Of a stretch of 64,000 bases of DNA, positions 7,739-15,862 are shown in pieces. Each line of letters starts with the position of its first letter. The stretch's first letter is position 1. The stretch comes from CAYUVH01 sp964448135. GTDB lineage: Bacteria; Verrucomicrobiota; Verrucomicrobiia; Limisphaerales; UBA8199. The notes under the pieces are model-generated. The model did not search any database. It was not told the origin of the DNA and saw only the letters and a program-made list of their open reading frames with translations. Both the position numbers and the translations under genes were made by a program. The stretch lies in assembly GCA_964448135.1 (NCBI GenBank), contig CAYUVH010000022.1:62001-126000 (forward strand). The letters are read 5' to 3'.

Positions 7739-8764
7739 TCATGACAACCCCACCCACTTGCCGGTGCGGACGGATTCGGCTTCGGCTTCGCAGATTTCGA
7801 CGGCGCTGAGGCCGTCGGCGGCGGTCACGGTCTCCGGCTTCCGGCCGTGGCTGACGCACTCGATGATGTATTTGATTTCGCCGCTGTAGCCATCGCCGGC
7901 TTCGGGTTTCACCACGCGCGGGGCCTGACCGTGCTCGATGACGTGCAACGCTTCCGCGCCGCGGGCGAGGTCGAAATCAATCGTCGCCTTCTCGTATAGG
8001 AGCGTGTAGGCCATGCTGAAGCCCTTCGCGAGCAGCCAGCTTCCTTCGGCGTAAACGGACGGGCCGCCCGGGTAGTGATATTGCGCGGTGACGTGATCAA
8101 TGGAATCGCCGCGAATGACGCCGCTGGCGAAAACCCCTTTCGGTCGGCCGAAAAGAAATTGAACAAAATCCACGTCGTGAATGTGCAAATCGAACAGCGC
8201 GCCGCCGGAGGTTGCGCCGCTGGTGTAGGCACCCTTGCTCCAGCCGGGCGTCTCGGACATGCGACGGAAGCGGGCGGCCTGGACTTTGCCGTAGGTCTGC
8301 TCCGCGACCAATTGCTTCAGCCAGGCCCAGCCGGGCCAGAAGCGCATGCACATCGCCGGCATGAAAACGCCTTTCGAGGATTTGGCGACTTCCACGATCT
8401 CGCGCGCCTGCTTGGAATTCAACGCGAGCGGCTTTTCGCAGAGGACGTGTTTGCCGGCTTTGAGTGACGCGATGGATTGCTCGGGATGAAATTGTGTGGG
8501 CACGCAGAGGTCCACGAGGTCCACTTCGGGATCGGCGAGGACATCGGCGAGGTTTTTGAAAACTTTGATGTCGCGGCCCAAGTCGAGGTCGCCGGAGGAG
8601 GCGACATTGCCGGTGACGCCGGCGAGGATGCCGTTGACCGGCAGTTTCACCGCGTCGCACACCGCGACGATTTTGGCGGCGGGCAATTGTTGATAGGCCT
8701 TGATGTGGGTGACGCCCATGAAACCCAGGCCGACGACGGCCACGTTGACTTTGCGTTCGCTCAT
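7739..8764 (-). CDS. Gfo/Idh/MocA family NAD(P)-dependent oxidoreductase
   Basis: 341 residues, a normal length for the family. The N-terminal Rossmann fold starts AVVGLGFMGVTH (GxGxxG). The consensus CEKPLALN follows at about residue 105, carrying the conserved lysine of the EKP motif, and the C-terminal alpha/beta domain contains DLHIHDVDF. The family oxidises or reduces sugars and inositols at a ring hydroxyl. There is no Tat or Sec signal, so it is cytoplasmic. It is convergent with the pentapeptide-repeat gene, with stop codons abutting. The spacer upstream of its start carries four heptamer repeats. Confidence 0.88.
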   Translation of the reverse strand: MSERKVNVAVVGLGFMGVTHIKAYQQLPAAKIVAVCDAVKLPVNGILAGVTGNVASSGDLDLGRDIKVFKNLADVLADPEVDLVDLCVPTQFHPEQSIASLKAGKHVLCEKPLALNSKQAREIVEVAKSSKGVFMPAMCMRFWPGWAWLKQLVAEQTYGKVQAARFRRMSETPGWSKGAYTSGATSGGALFDLHIHDVDFVQFLFGRPKGVFASGVIRGDSIDHVTAQYHYPGGPSVYAEGSWLLAKGFSMAYTLLYEKATIDFDLARGAEALHVIEHGQAPRVVKPEAGDGYSGEIKYIIECVSHGRKPETVTAADGLSAVEICEAEAESVRTGKWVGLS

Positions 8765-8770
8765 GGGGGC

Positions 8771-8798
8771 GAAGGCTAAAGGCTGAAGGCTGAAGGCT
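8771..8798. repeat. Four tandem heptamers (RAAGGCT)
   Basis: GAAGGCT, AAAGGCT, GAAGGCT and GAAGGCT run head to tail from 8771, followed by a diverged unit AAAGTTT. They lie 6 bases upstream of the minus-strand oxidoreductase start. Confidence 0.85.
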
Positions 8799-8907
8799 AA
8801 AGTTTAAAAGCGCAGCGCGAGGCCTTGCTACTGTCGAGCCTTGCGAGTGCTGATTTCGTGGGGCTTTTTGGGTTCCGTGCGGGCATGAGTCCTGCTTAAT
8901 AGGGGTC

Positions 8908-9680
8908 GTGGCATCGCGAAAATCATTGCTCGCAGCAGTCCTAATTGGAGTGCTCGGTTATGCGCCGGCTTGTTCGGGCTGTGAGCCTATCATTCCGCTG
9001 ATGCAATTGATGGCAGGGGGCAGCTTCTTGGCCCCGCACTGATCTTGCAGTCGGCAATCTGGCTCTTTGTCGCGGTGGCAATCAAAACGATAAGTTTCGC
9101 TTTCTTCGAGCGCCGGTTGCCACGGGGGGAGGCCATCAAATTCATGCTGGCGGGAAATGTACTGAGCACAATTCCAGGGATATTGACGGCAGTGTTTGCG
9201 GGAAGTGGGCCGCTGCCGTTTCTGGTAATTCCCATCATCTTTCTGATCGGCAAATCCGTCGGCCAACGGCTTTACCCCCTCCCACCCGGCTCCAAGAAAC
9301 CCCCTTTTGCAGGAGCCAGTTTTGCGTGTGGCTTTACGGGGGCCTTTGTGCTGTCCTATTTCATGTTTGCTCTCGCGGGCAATGCATTGGACCACGGCAG
9401 CTATGCGAGCTACTGGATGTTCAAAATTCTGTTTACGGTCCTGGCGGTGGCGGTTGGAATGATGCTTTCCACGGTCCTTGAAAAATTTGCCATCGCCAGG
9501 CTCACCCGCAAACAGTACGGGCCACTGTCATTTTTCACCTCCGTGCTCCGTGCCAACTACATCACTCTCGGGTGCGTTCTCCTTTTCGCTGCGGTGCAAA
9601 CGCTGCCCAAGCGGCTGAGTTCGCCACACTTTCTCACCTCATGGCTGCACACCGTTGCCGCCTCCCTGGGTCTGGCTTGA
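8908..9680 (+). pseudogene. Multi-pass membrane protein gene with a single frameshift
   Basis: A GTG at 8908 opens a frame with a hydrophobic N-terminus and a CSGCEPIIPLMQLMAGG segment, which hits TGA at 9040-9042. Adding one base in the run of five G at 9016-9020 restores a continuous frame (GGQLLGPALILQSAIWLFVA) that continues to the stop at 9680. The restored protein would be about 257 residues with roughly six membrane segments and a short charged C-terminus. Either this is a real frameshift or programmed slippage, or one G was lost in sequencing. The family is not recognised. If unshifted, only a 211-residue product from a TTG at 9045 is possible. Confidence 0.6.
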
Positions 9681-9727
9681 AGTCCGGGGTTGGCCGACCC
9701 GCGAACTTACTTGGTTTTTACATCTCT

Positions 9728-9757
9728 TTGACAACTGCGATTCAGCGGTGCGCTAAT
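9728..9757 (+). promoter_or_regulatory. Candidate sigma-70-type promoter with very short leader
   Basis: TTGACA at 9728-9733 and GCTAAT at 9752-9757 are separated by 18 bases. The ATG of the next gene is at 9766, so the transcript leader would be only a few bases or absent. No ribosome-binding site is visible between. Confidence 0.45.
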
Positions 9758-9765
9758 GTGCCGGC

Positions 9766-11103
9766 ATGAAACGCATTGCTCTGGCCGGGTTGGGTGTGGC
9801 GCTGGCAGCCTTTTGCGCGTGGGGAGCGCAGACAGAAAGTCCGCTGGTCGTGCACGAATGGGGCACGTTCACTTCGCTGCAGGATGAGAAGGGACGGACG
9901 ATTTCGGGAATCAACACGGATGACGAGCCCGTGCCGCGATTTTGTCACAACCTCGACTGGATGCTCATTGATACGCCGCTGCCGTTTCCGCGAATCCTGG
10001 CCCAGGGGGTGGCGAGTTGTCATCCAGACGTGACCATGCGGTTGGAAACCCCGGTGATCTATTTTCATCCGCCGAAGGATGCGGTGCTGCCGATCGTCGC
10101 GGATGTGAAAGTAAGCTGGCAGGGTGGGTGGCTGACGCAGTTTTTTCCCGACGCCTGGACCAACGGCTCGCTGCCCGCCGAGCGCACGCTCACATTTCAA
10201 TCGCGCGGCGGATTGGAATGGCACAGCCTGCGAATCGGGGAGGTTGGCAAGATGCCCGAAACCAAGGATCATGTTTGGCTGGCTCCGCGGGCGGTAAACG
10301 CCGCGCCACTCTCAACTCCCGCGGGCGAGGGAGAGAAGTTTCTGTTCTATCGCGGCGTCGGCCATGTGCTGTGTCCCTTGCAGGCGATCCGTTCCGCGGA
10401 CGGGAAGACCTTGCAGATCCACGCGCAAAAAAGTGAAGCGGCATACAATGTCCCCGCCATGACCATCTCCCGGCTTTGGCTCGCTTCATTTGATCTGAAG
10501 GGCGAGTGCGCGTTTCGTCCGTTGTCGGCCTTGAGCCTGCCCGCTTCCGATGCGATTTCCCCCGGTCCGATCGGCTCCACGCCCGCTCAATTCAACCAAG
10601 GCGAGTACTCCAACGCCAACCTGGGCAGACTGCGCGGGGAGATGCGCGAAGCGTTGCTGGCCGACGGCATGTTCGGCGATGAGGCGGATGCTTTGCTCAA
10701 TACCTGGGAACTCTCCTACTTCAAGAGCGGCGGCCTGCGTTTATTTTTCATGGTGCCGCGCGCATGGACGGACGCGAATCTCCCGCTCGATATCTCTGTG
10801 CCCTGCGAAATCAAACGCGCCATGGTGGGCCGGCTCGAACTCGTCACGCCCGAACAGCATCAGTGGCTCAAAGAGCTGGCCGACGCGCCGACGCCGACGC
10901 GGCCGTGGGCCAGCATGGTCCTGAGTAACGGCGCGCCCACCGTCGTGAGCAATATGATCGCGTTCAAAGGCGAGATGCCTGCTGCTTACCGCGACCTCGG
11001 CCGATTCCGAAATGCACTTTTGCTCGATGAGGAGCGCTTGCATCCGTCGCCTTCACTCGCGGCTTTCATTCGCCTGAATCGCCTCGAAGGCGCGCGGCAG
11101 TAA
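9766..11103 (+). CDS. Secreted protein of unknown function
   Basis: 445 residues with a clear signal peptide (MKRIALAGLGVALAAFCAWG, cut near GAQ). The mature start LVVHEWGTFTSLQDE is strikingly conserved-looking, and I have the impression of similar proteins in Planctomycetota and Verrucomicrobiota, without a known function. The body is beta-rich with several HExG-free acidic patches, so no protease motif is claimed. It has no membrane anchor at the C-terminus. It is preceded by a good promoter candidate and appears to be a single-gene unit. Confidence 0.7.
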   Translation: MKRIALAGLGVALAAFCAWGAQTESPLVVHEWGTFTSLQDEKGRTISGINTDDEPVPRFCHNLDWMLIDTPLPFPRILAQGVASCHPDVTMRLETPVIYFHPPKDAVLPIVADVKVSWQGGWLTQFFPDAWTNGSLPAERTLTFQSRGGLEWHSLRIGEVGKMPETKDHVWLAPRAVNAAPLSTPAGEGEKFLFYRGVGHVLCPLQAIRSADGKTLQIHAQKSEAAYNVPAMTISRLWLASFDLKGECAFRPLSALSLPASDAISPGPIGSTPAQFNQGEYSNANLGRLRGEMREALLADGMFGDEADALLNTWELSYFKSGGLRLFFMVPRAWTDANLPLDISVPCEIKRAMVGRLELVTPEQHQWLKELADAPTPTRPWASMVLSNGAPTVVSNMIAFKGEMPAAYRDLGRFRNALLLDEERLHPSPSLAAFIRLNRLEGARQ

Positions 11104-11126
11104 TTTTCAATTCGTAGTAGTCGAGG

Positions 11127-11184
11127 TAACGAGGCTCCATCTTTTCGGAAGCCTGCACGCGTTCGATCAGATGGAGCCTCGTTA
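11127..11184. repeat. 15-bp inverted repeat between convergent genes
   Basis: The arm TAACGAGGCTCCATC (11127-11141) is the exact reverse complement of 11170-11184, with a 28-base loop. It sits between the convergent secreted-protein gene and fmt. The half-site GAGCCTCGTTA recurs near 57712 in another spacer, so this looks like a dispersed repeat. Confidence 0.75.
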
Positions 11185-11226
11185 TCCCGCCTTGCGGGAC
11201 TGCTACCAACTCAATTGGCGCTCGCG

Positions 11227-12174
11227 TCACCCAAGCTGCCGGCCCGGGTTGATGGGGCAACCCGCCAGAAAATCTCCCGCCGCCAGGCGCTTGCCGCCTT
11301 CGCGCTGCAATTCCAAAATCTTCAGGGCGCCCGCACCGCAGCCGACAACGATTCCCTGTTTGTCCGCGCGAATCACGCGCCCGGGCTCGCCCGCGCCCTC
11401 ACTGACCTCCACGCGCCAAATCTTCAGCGTCTGCGGCTGCGCGGCCGTTTGCAGTTGAGTGTAAGCGCCCGGCCACGGGGTCAGTCCGCGCACGCGATTC
11501 CAAAGTTCCTTCGCCGGCCGCGACCAATCGAGTCGCCCATCCGCCTTGGTGATCTTCCGCGCGTAGGTCGAACCTTCCGCCGGCTGCGGGCGCGGTTGGA
11601 TTGTGCCGGCCACGTAATCCGGAATCGTTCGCGCCAGCAACCGCGCCCCGATCGCGCCGAGCCGGTCGTGCAGCGTGGCCGCCGTGTCATTATCGCTGAT
11701 TACCGTTTCCTCAAGGCTCACGATGTCGCCCGTATCCAGCCCCGCGTCCATCTTCATGATCGTCACACCGGTCACCGGCTCGCCATCGAGGATGGCCCAC
11801 TGAATCGGCGCTGCGCCGCGGTACTTCGGCAGCAGCGACGTGTGGACATTCAAACAGCCATGTTTCGGCAAATCCAAAATCGCCTGCGGCAAAATCTGGC
11901 CGTAGGCAACCACAACGATCAGGTCAGGCAGCAGCTTCGCCAATTCCGCGATGAAATCCGGCGAGCGCGCCCGTTCCGGTTGCAACACGGGCAATCCCGC
12001 CGCGACCGCCGCCGCTTTCACCGTTGAGGCCTGCAATTTCATGTCGCGCCCCCGCGGCCGGTCCGGCTGCGTTACCACGGCCACGACTTGAAAGCCCGCC
12101 GTGCGCGCCAGTTCCTGCAAACTGGCGACCGACAGCTCCGCTGTGCCCATGAAAATGATCCGCAAGTCGGACAT
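11227..12174 (-). CDS. fmt: Methionyl-tRNA formyltransferase
   Basis: 315 residues, the normal length. It formylates Met-tRNA(fMet) with 10-formyl-tetrahydrofolate for translation initiation. The N-terminal IIFMGTAELSVASL matches the family start. Catalytic Asn109 and His111 are in NVHTSLLPKYRGAAP, and Asp147 is in MDAGLDTGDI. The C-terminal tRNA-binding OB-fold follows (RADKQGIVVGCGAGALKI). It is often paired with def (peptide deformylase), which is not seen here. It is divergent from the epimerase gene across a heptamer-repeat spacer. Confidence 0.96.
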   Translation of the reverse strand: MSDLRIIFMGTAELSVASLQELARTAGFQVVAVVTQPDRPRGRDMKLQASTVKAAAVAAGLPVLQPERARSPDFIAELAKLLPDLIVVVAYGQILPQAILDLPKHGCLNVHTSLLPKYRGAAPIQWAILDGEPVTGVTIMKMDAGLDTGDIVSLEETVISDNDTAATLHDRLGAIGARLLARTIPDYVAGTIQPRPQPAEGSTYARKITKADGRLDWSRPAKELWNRVRGLTPWPGAYTQLQTAAQPQTLKIWRVEVSEGAGEPGRVIRADKQGIVVGCGAGALKILELQREGGKRLAAGDFLAGCPINPGRQLG

Positions 12175-12200
12175 GCACCAAGCCTAGTGAACCCTGCGGG

Positions 12201-12331
12201 AAGCTCCAAGGACCAAGAACCAAGCTCCAGATAAGCTCCAAACACCAAGATCCAAAAAGCAGGCGTGCGATGCATTTGAACTTTGGAGCTTGGTGTTTAT
12301 CTGGTCCTTGGTGCTTGGTTCTTGGAGCTTT
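12201..12331. repeat. Two facing arrays of degenerate heptamers between fmt and the epimerase
   Basis: Left array 12201-12260: AAGCTCC, AAGGACC, AAGAACC, AAGCTCC, four extra bases, AAGCTCC, AAACACC, AAGATCC, AAAAAGC. Right array 12283-12328 is the same family in reverse complement: TTGGAGC, TTGGTGT, an 11-base unit, TTGGTGC, TTGGTTC, TTGGAGC. Together they form an imperfect inverted repeat over the divergent promoter region. Confidence 0.85.
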
Positions 12332-12371
12332 TCATAGACATCCCTCGACAGCCATTGGTAGTTTGCCGCTC

Positions 12372-13325
12372 GTGAATTTCCTGGTCACCGGCGGCGCGGG
12401 CTTCATTGGCTCGCATGTCTGCGAGCGCTTGCTCGGCGCGGGTCACTCTGTTTGGGCTTTCGACGACCTCAACAACTTCTACGATCCCCAGCTCAAGCGC
12501 GCCAATATTCGCGATCTGCAAAAGCTTGCGAAGCCGTTTGAATTCGTGCAGGGCGACATCACTGATCGCGACGCGCTCGACGAACTCTTCGGCGCTATTC
12601 GGTTCGATCAAGTCATCCACCTCGCGGCGCGCGCGGGCGTGCGGCCGAGCTTGCAGGAACCGGCGCTCTACCAGCGCGTGAATGTCGAGGGCACTGTAAA
12701 CATCCTCGAAGCGGCCCGGACGCGCGGTGTGAAGAAACTCACGCTCGCCTCCTCCTCTTCCGTTTACGGCGTAAATGCCAAGGTGCCTTTCGCCGAAAGC
12801 GACCCGATCTTCAATCCCATCTCGCCCTACGCCGCGAGCAAGATGGCGTGCGAGGCGCTCGGCCACGTCTATCATCACATCTACGGCCTCGACATCGTGA
12901 TGCTCCGCTTCTTCACCGTGTATGGACCGCGCCAGCGCCCGGATTTGGCGATCCACAAATTCGCGCGGCTCATTCACGAGGGCAAACCCATCCCCGTCTT
13001 CGGCGATGGCTCGACCGCGCGCGATTATACTTACGTCACGGACATCGTGGACGGGATCATAGCTTGCACTGCGCGCGAATTTGGCTTCGAAGTCTTCAAC
13101 CTCGGCGAATCGCAGACGGTGAAGCTGAATTATCTCATCGATTTGCTCGAAAAATCGCTGAAACGCAGCGCAATCATCGACCGCCAGCCCCCGCAGCCGG
13201 GCGATGTGCCGATCACTTTCGCCGACGTGAGCAAAGCGAAGGCCAAACTGGGGTATTCGCCCCGGGTGAAAATCGAGGAAGGGCTGCCGCTTTTTGTTGA
13301 CTGGTTTGCCCGAAAAGTCTCCTAA
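12372..13325 (+). CDS. NAD-dependent epimerase, UDP-glucuronate 4-epimerase type
   Basis: 317 residues from the GTG at 12372, which places the NAD-binding motif TGGAGFIGSH at residues 6-15; the longer open frame upstream is repeat-derived. It is an extended SDR. The catalytic Ser/Tyr/Lys set is in SSVYG and SPYAASKMACE. The DLNNFYDPQLKRANI stretch and the C-terminal DIVDGII/PPQPGDV pattern are typical of UDP-glucuronate/UDP-glucose 4-epimerases making nucleotide sugars for surface polysaccharide. The next gene begins 8 bases after its stop, so they are probably co-transcribed. Exact sugar specificity is inferred only. Confidence 0.85.
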   Translation: MNFLVTGGAGFIGSHVCERLLGAGHSVWAFDDLNNFYDPQLKRANIRDLQKLAKPFEFVQGDITDRDALDELFGAIRFDQVIHLAARAGVRPSLQEPALYQRVNVEGTVNILEAARTRGVKKLTLASSSSVYGVNAKVPFAESDPIFNPISPYAASKMACEALGHVYHHIYGLDIVMLRFFTVYGPRQRPDLAIHKFARLIHEGKPIPVFGDGSTARDYTYVTDIVDGIIACTAREFGFEVFNLGESQTVKLNYLIDLLEKSLKRSAIIDRQPPQPGDVPITFADVSKAKAKLGYSPRVKIEEGLPLFVDWFARKVS

Positions 13326-13333
13326 TATCGCCC

Positions 13334-13921
13334 ATGGAAACCATTCGTCGCTACCAACGCCCGCCGTTTGAGGATGCGCTGGCCTCGTGGAAGGCCCTAC
13401 TCGCGCAACGCGGCCTCCCCGCGGACTTGCTTTGGGTGCTCGACGAGAACCTTTGCTTTGAGCGCGACCCCGCCGCTTCCGCCGGTGTGAAGCTCAGTTT
13501 CCAGACCCGGTTCACGCCGCATCCGCCCGATGCCGCCAAGGTTACCTATCACCATTTCGCCGAATTGGAAGCGCGCCTCGTGTTTTATCGCATCGGCAGC
13601 AACCACGGCCGCTCGGTCTGCCTGTTGCTCTGCGATCCGTGGTTCGAGCCGAAGGAAGAAGGCGAAGGCTACCTGCGCCGCGACGACTGGCTCATCTCCT
13701 TCCATCCCGGTGGCCGTGACGAAATCGAAGAAGTCGCCGATGTCCGCCGCTGGGAACAGCGCGTCATCCGCGGCCGTCCGCTCACCGCGGTGGATTTCTG
13801 CATGACCCTCGCCGCGTTGCGCGAATTGAAAGCGCACGGTCGGGTTCTCTCGCCCGACGAACGCTTTGGGCTGAAGATTTTGCGCTCGATGCAGACCCCG
13901 CGGGCGGCGCGGACGCATTAA
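13334..13921 (+). CDS. Hypothetical protein
   Basis: 195 residues, cytoplasmic by appearance, with no signal peptide or membrane segment. It is not recognised. Notable features are WVLDENLCFERDP, an FYRIGSNHGRSVCLLLCDPW core and acidic loops. It directly follows the epimerase gene, 8 bases after its stop, and is convergent with the dihydrouridine synthase gene. Co-transcription with the epimerase is the only functional hint. Confidence 0.65.
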   Translation: METIRRYQRPPFEDALASWKALLAQRGLPADLLWVLDENLCFERDPAASAGVKLSFQTRFTPHPPDAAKVTYHHFAELEARLVFYRIGSNHGRSVCLLLCDPWFEPKEEGEGYLRRDDWLISFHPGGRDEIEEVADVRRWEQRVIRGRPLTAVDFCMTLAALRELKAHGRVLSPDERFGLKILRSMQTPRAARTH

Positions 13922-13926
13922 GCGAG

Positions 13927-15036
13927 CTACCAAACTTCCACCGGACCCTTCGGTACCGGTATCGCCTTGGGCACCACGCCTTCCGCGTCCGCTTCGGCCA
14001 TGAAGGAAGCCATCATCGGCGGCGGACGAAAACGCGGATTCAATTCGCCGTTCTCATCGAGGAATTGTTTCCGCCAGTTCCGGTAAAATTCCAGCAGCTC
14101 CTGAAACTGCGCGCGGCTCGCGAGCAGCACCACGCGCTTGTTGAATTCGTTCGCCGGTCCGAACCGCTTCGCATACCACGGCGCGACTTTGCGGAACATT
14201 CGGCAACCCAAATCCTCGCCGAATACTTCCACCATGCGGTCCAGGTGGCGCGACATGACGCGCACGCGCTCTTCGAAGGCGGGTTCCGGTGGCAACTCAC
14301 CCGTGTCCAGGAATTGCCGCGTGTGCAGAAAAATCCACGGATTGTAAAACGCCCCGCGCCCGATGCTCACGCCCGCGCAGCCGGTGTCATCGAACATTCG
14401 CTTCGCCGCCTCGGGCGTCGTCACATCGCCGTTGCCGATCACCGGGATCGTGCGCACCGCTTCCACTACGGCCCGAATCCCCGCCAGCTTCACCACGCCG
14501 CCGAATCCCTGTTCGCGCGTGCGTCCGTGAACAAAAATCGCCGACGCGCCTGCATCCTCCAACGCGCGCGCCAGGTCCGGCGCGGTCAGGTTGTCGTCGT
14601 CCCACCCCAGCCGCATCTTGGCGGTCACGGGAATCTTCAGCGCATCCACCATGCCGCGCACCAGCTTCGCCGTCTGGTCGAGTTGCGTCATCATCGCCGA
14701 GCCGCCGCCCACGCGGCAGACCTTGCGCACGGGACAACCCATGTTGATGTCCACTGACGCCACCCCGACCGACTCGAGGAACACCGCCGCGTCGCGCATT
14801 TCCTCCGGCACCGAGCCGAACAACTGCACCGCCAGCGGCCGGTCCGCCGGCGCGGACTCGATCAGCTTCAGCGCCTTCGTGCGCTTTTCGAGCAGCGAAC
14901 GCGCATTTACCAGGTCCGTCGTCGCGAGATCCAGCCCGCCCAGCTCCCGCACCGTCAGCCGGAAGGGCAGGTTGGTATAACCCGCCAGCGGCGAGAGAAA
15001 CAGGTTCGAGGACAATGTCAGCGGACCAAAACGCAT
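13927..15036 (-). CDS. dus: tRNA-dihydrouridine synthase
   Basis: 369 residues. It reduces uridine in the tRNA D-loop using FMN and NADPH. The TIM-barrel starts with FLSPLAGYTNLPFR. The Dus signature MGCPVRKVCRVGGGSAMM includes the catalytic cysteine. Phosphate/FMN-binding HGRTREQGFGG and GNGDVTTPEAA follow, and the C-terminal helical domain is complete. It looks closest to DusB-type enzymes. The upstream spacer carries six copies of GGTTACA on the opposite strand. Confidence 0.94.
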   Translation of the reverse strand: MRFGPLTLSSNLFLSPLAGYTNLPFRLTVRELGGLDLATTDLVNARSLLEKRTKALKLIESAPADRPLAVQLFGSVPEEMRDAAVFLESVGVASVDINMGCPVRKVCRVGGGSAMMTQLDQTAKLVRGMVDALKIPVTAKMRLGWDDDNLTAPDLARALEDAGASAIFVHGRTREQGFGGVVKLAGIRAVVEAVRTIPVIGNGDVTTPEAAKRMFDDTGCAGVSIGRGAFYNPWIFLHTRQFLDTGELPPEPAFEERVRVMSRHLDRMVEVFGEDLGCRMFRKVAPWYAKRFGPANEFNKRVVLLASRAQFQELLEFYRNWRKQFLDENGELNPRFRPPPMMASFMAEADAEGVVPKAIPVPKGPVEVW

Positions 15037-15124
15037 TACCCGGTAGCCTAGCCCATTTTGCCCCGCAGGGACACCCGATAATGGGTTTTGGGCAGGGGGG
15101 AGGGGTATACCCCCCTGATTTATC

Positions 15125-15225
15125 GGTTACACGGTTACAAACCGCATAAACATTGGGTGAAATGAATGTTTTATCGGTTACATTTGCGGTTACAGAACGG
15201 TTACAAACCCGCGCCATTGGTTACA
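15125..15225. repeat. Six GGTTACA copies upstream of dus
   Basis: GGTTACA (first copy GGTTACAC) starts at 15125, 15133, 15176, 15188, 15199 and 15219, all in the same direction. Two copies are preceded by TTATC/TATC. They lie 90-190 bases upstream of the minus-strand dus start and could be binding sites or a repeat remnant. Confidence 0.75.
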
Positions 15226-15268
15226 GTCCTTCGGCCGCAACTTGCAGCTTGAAACCAAGCAGTCCGCT

Positions 15269-15775
15269 TCACATCCCCTCAGTGTCGAGCAGCAGGCCGC
15301 ACGCAGTGCAATGATGCACGATGTATCGCCGGTTCCCTTTGACGCGGTAGAGGCTGCTGCCGCAGGAATTGCAATTCGGGCGGCCCAGCCAGTCGGTGCC
15401 CAGTTTATCACTGCCGCACGTCGGGCAATAGCGGCCGATTCCTTGCAGCAAAAAACCGCGGCAACCCGGGCAGCGCAGTCGTCCCATGGCCTGATAGCCG
15501 ATGACCGCCCCCAGGATCAGGACGAGCTGCGGCAGGGAAAGATACCAGGGAGCCTTGTCGAACAATGCGTGGTTGGTTGCCAGCCGGGTAATCCCATTTG
15601 CCAGGAGCGATCCCACGAGGATCACGGTTCCGACCGCGCCCGCCCCAAACGCTATTCTTCTTCGCTGGTGATATTTCGCCGCGATCGGTGAAAAGTCCTC
15701 CAGCAGGCGCAACGCCTCTTCGGTGCTGTAGTTTGCCGGAGCGCGGACAGTTTCATCTGTTCTCATGGATGCCAC
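15269..15775 (-). CDS. Zinc-ribbon membrane protein
   Basis: 168 residues. The N-terminal 35 residues are cytosolic-looking. Two membrane segments follow (AFGAGAVGTVILVGSLLA and LSLPQLVLILGAVIGYQAM). The C-terminus holds cysteine pairs in CPGC, CPTC, CNSC and CTAC spacing, forming one or two zinc ribbons. It is probably a membrane-anchored metal-binding or nucleic-acid/protein-binding module; the function is unknown. It lies downstream of the FN3 gene on the same strand, with about 90 bases between. Confidence 0.7.
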   Translation of the reverse strand: MASMRTDETVRAPANYSTEEALRLLEDFSPIAAKYHQRRRIAFGAGAVGTVILVGSLLANGITRLATNHALFDKAPWYLSLPQLVLILGAVIGYQAMGRLRCPGCRGFLLQGIGRYCPTCGSDKLGTDWLGRPNCNSCGSSLYRVKGNRRYIVHHCTACGLLLDTEGM

Positions 15776-15862
15776 CTTTCCGAACCGGCGTCAGCCGGCA
15801 GCTCATCTTACGAAACCCACCGCCGCGACGCAACGGGGTTCGCGGACTTGCCTGCGCCGATG

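Noticed and set aside
15125..15225. CRISPR array
   Set aside because: Repeats of only 7 bases with irregular spacing; not CRISPR.
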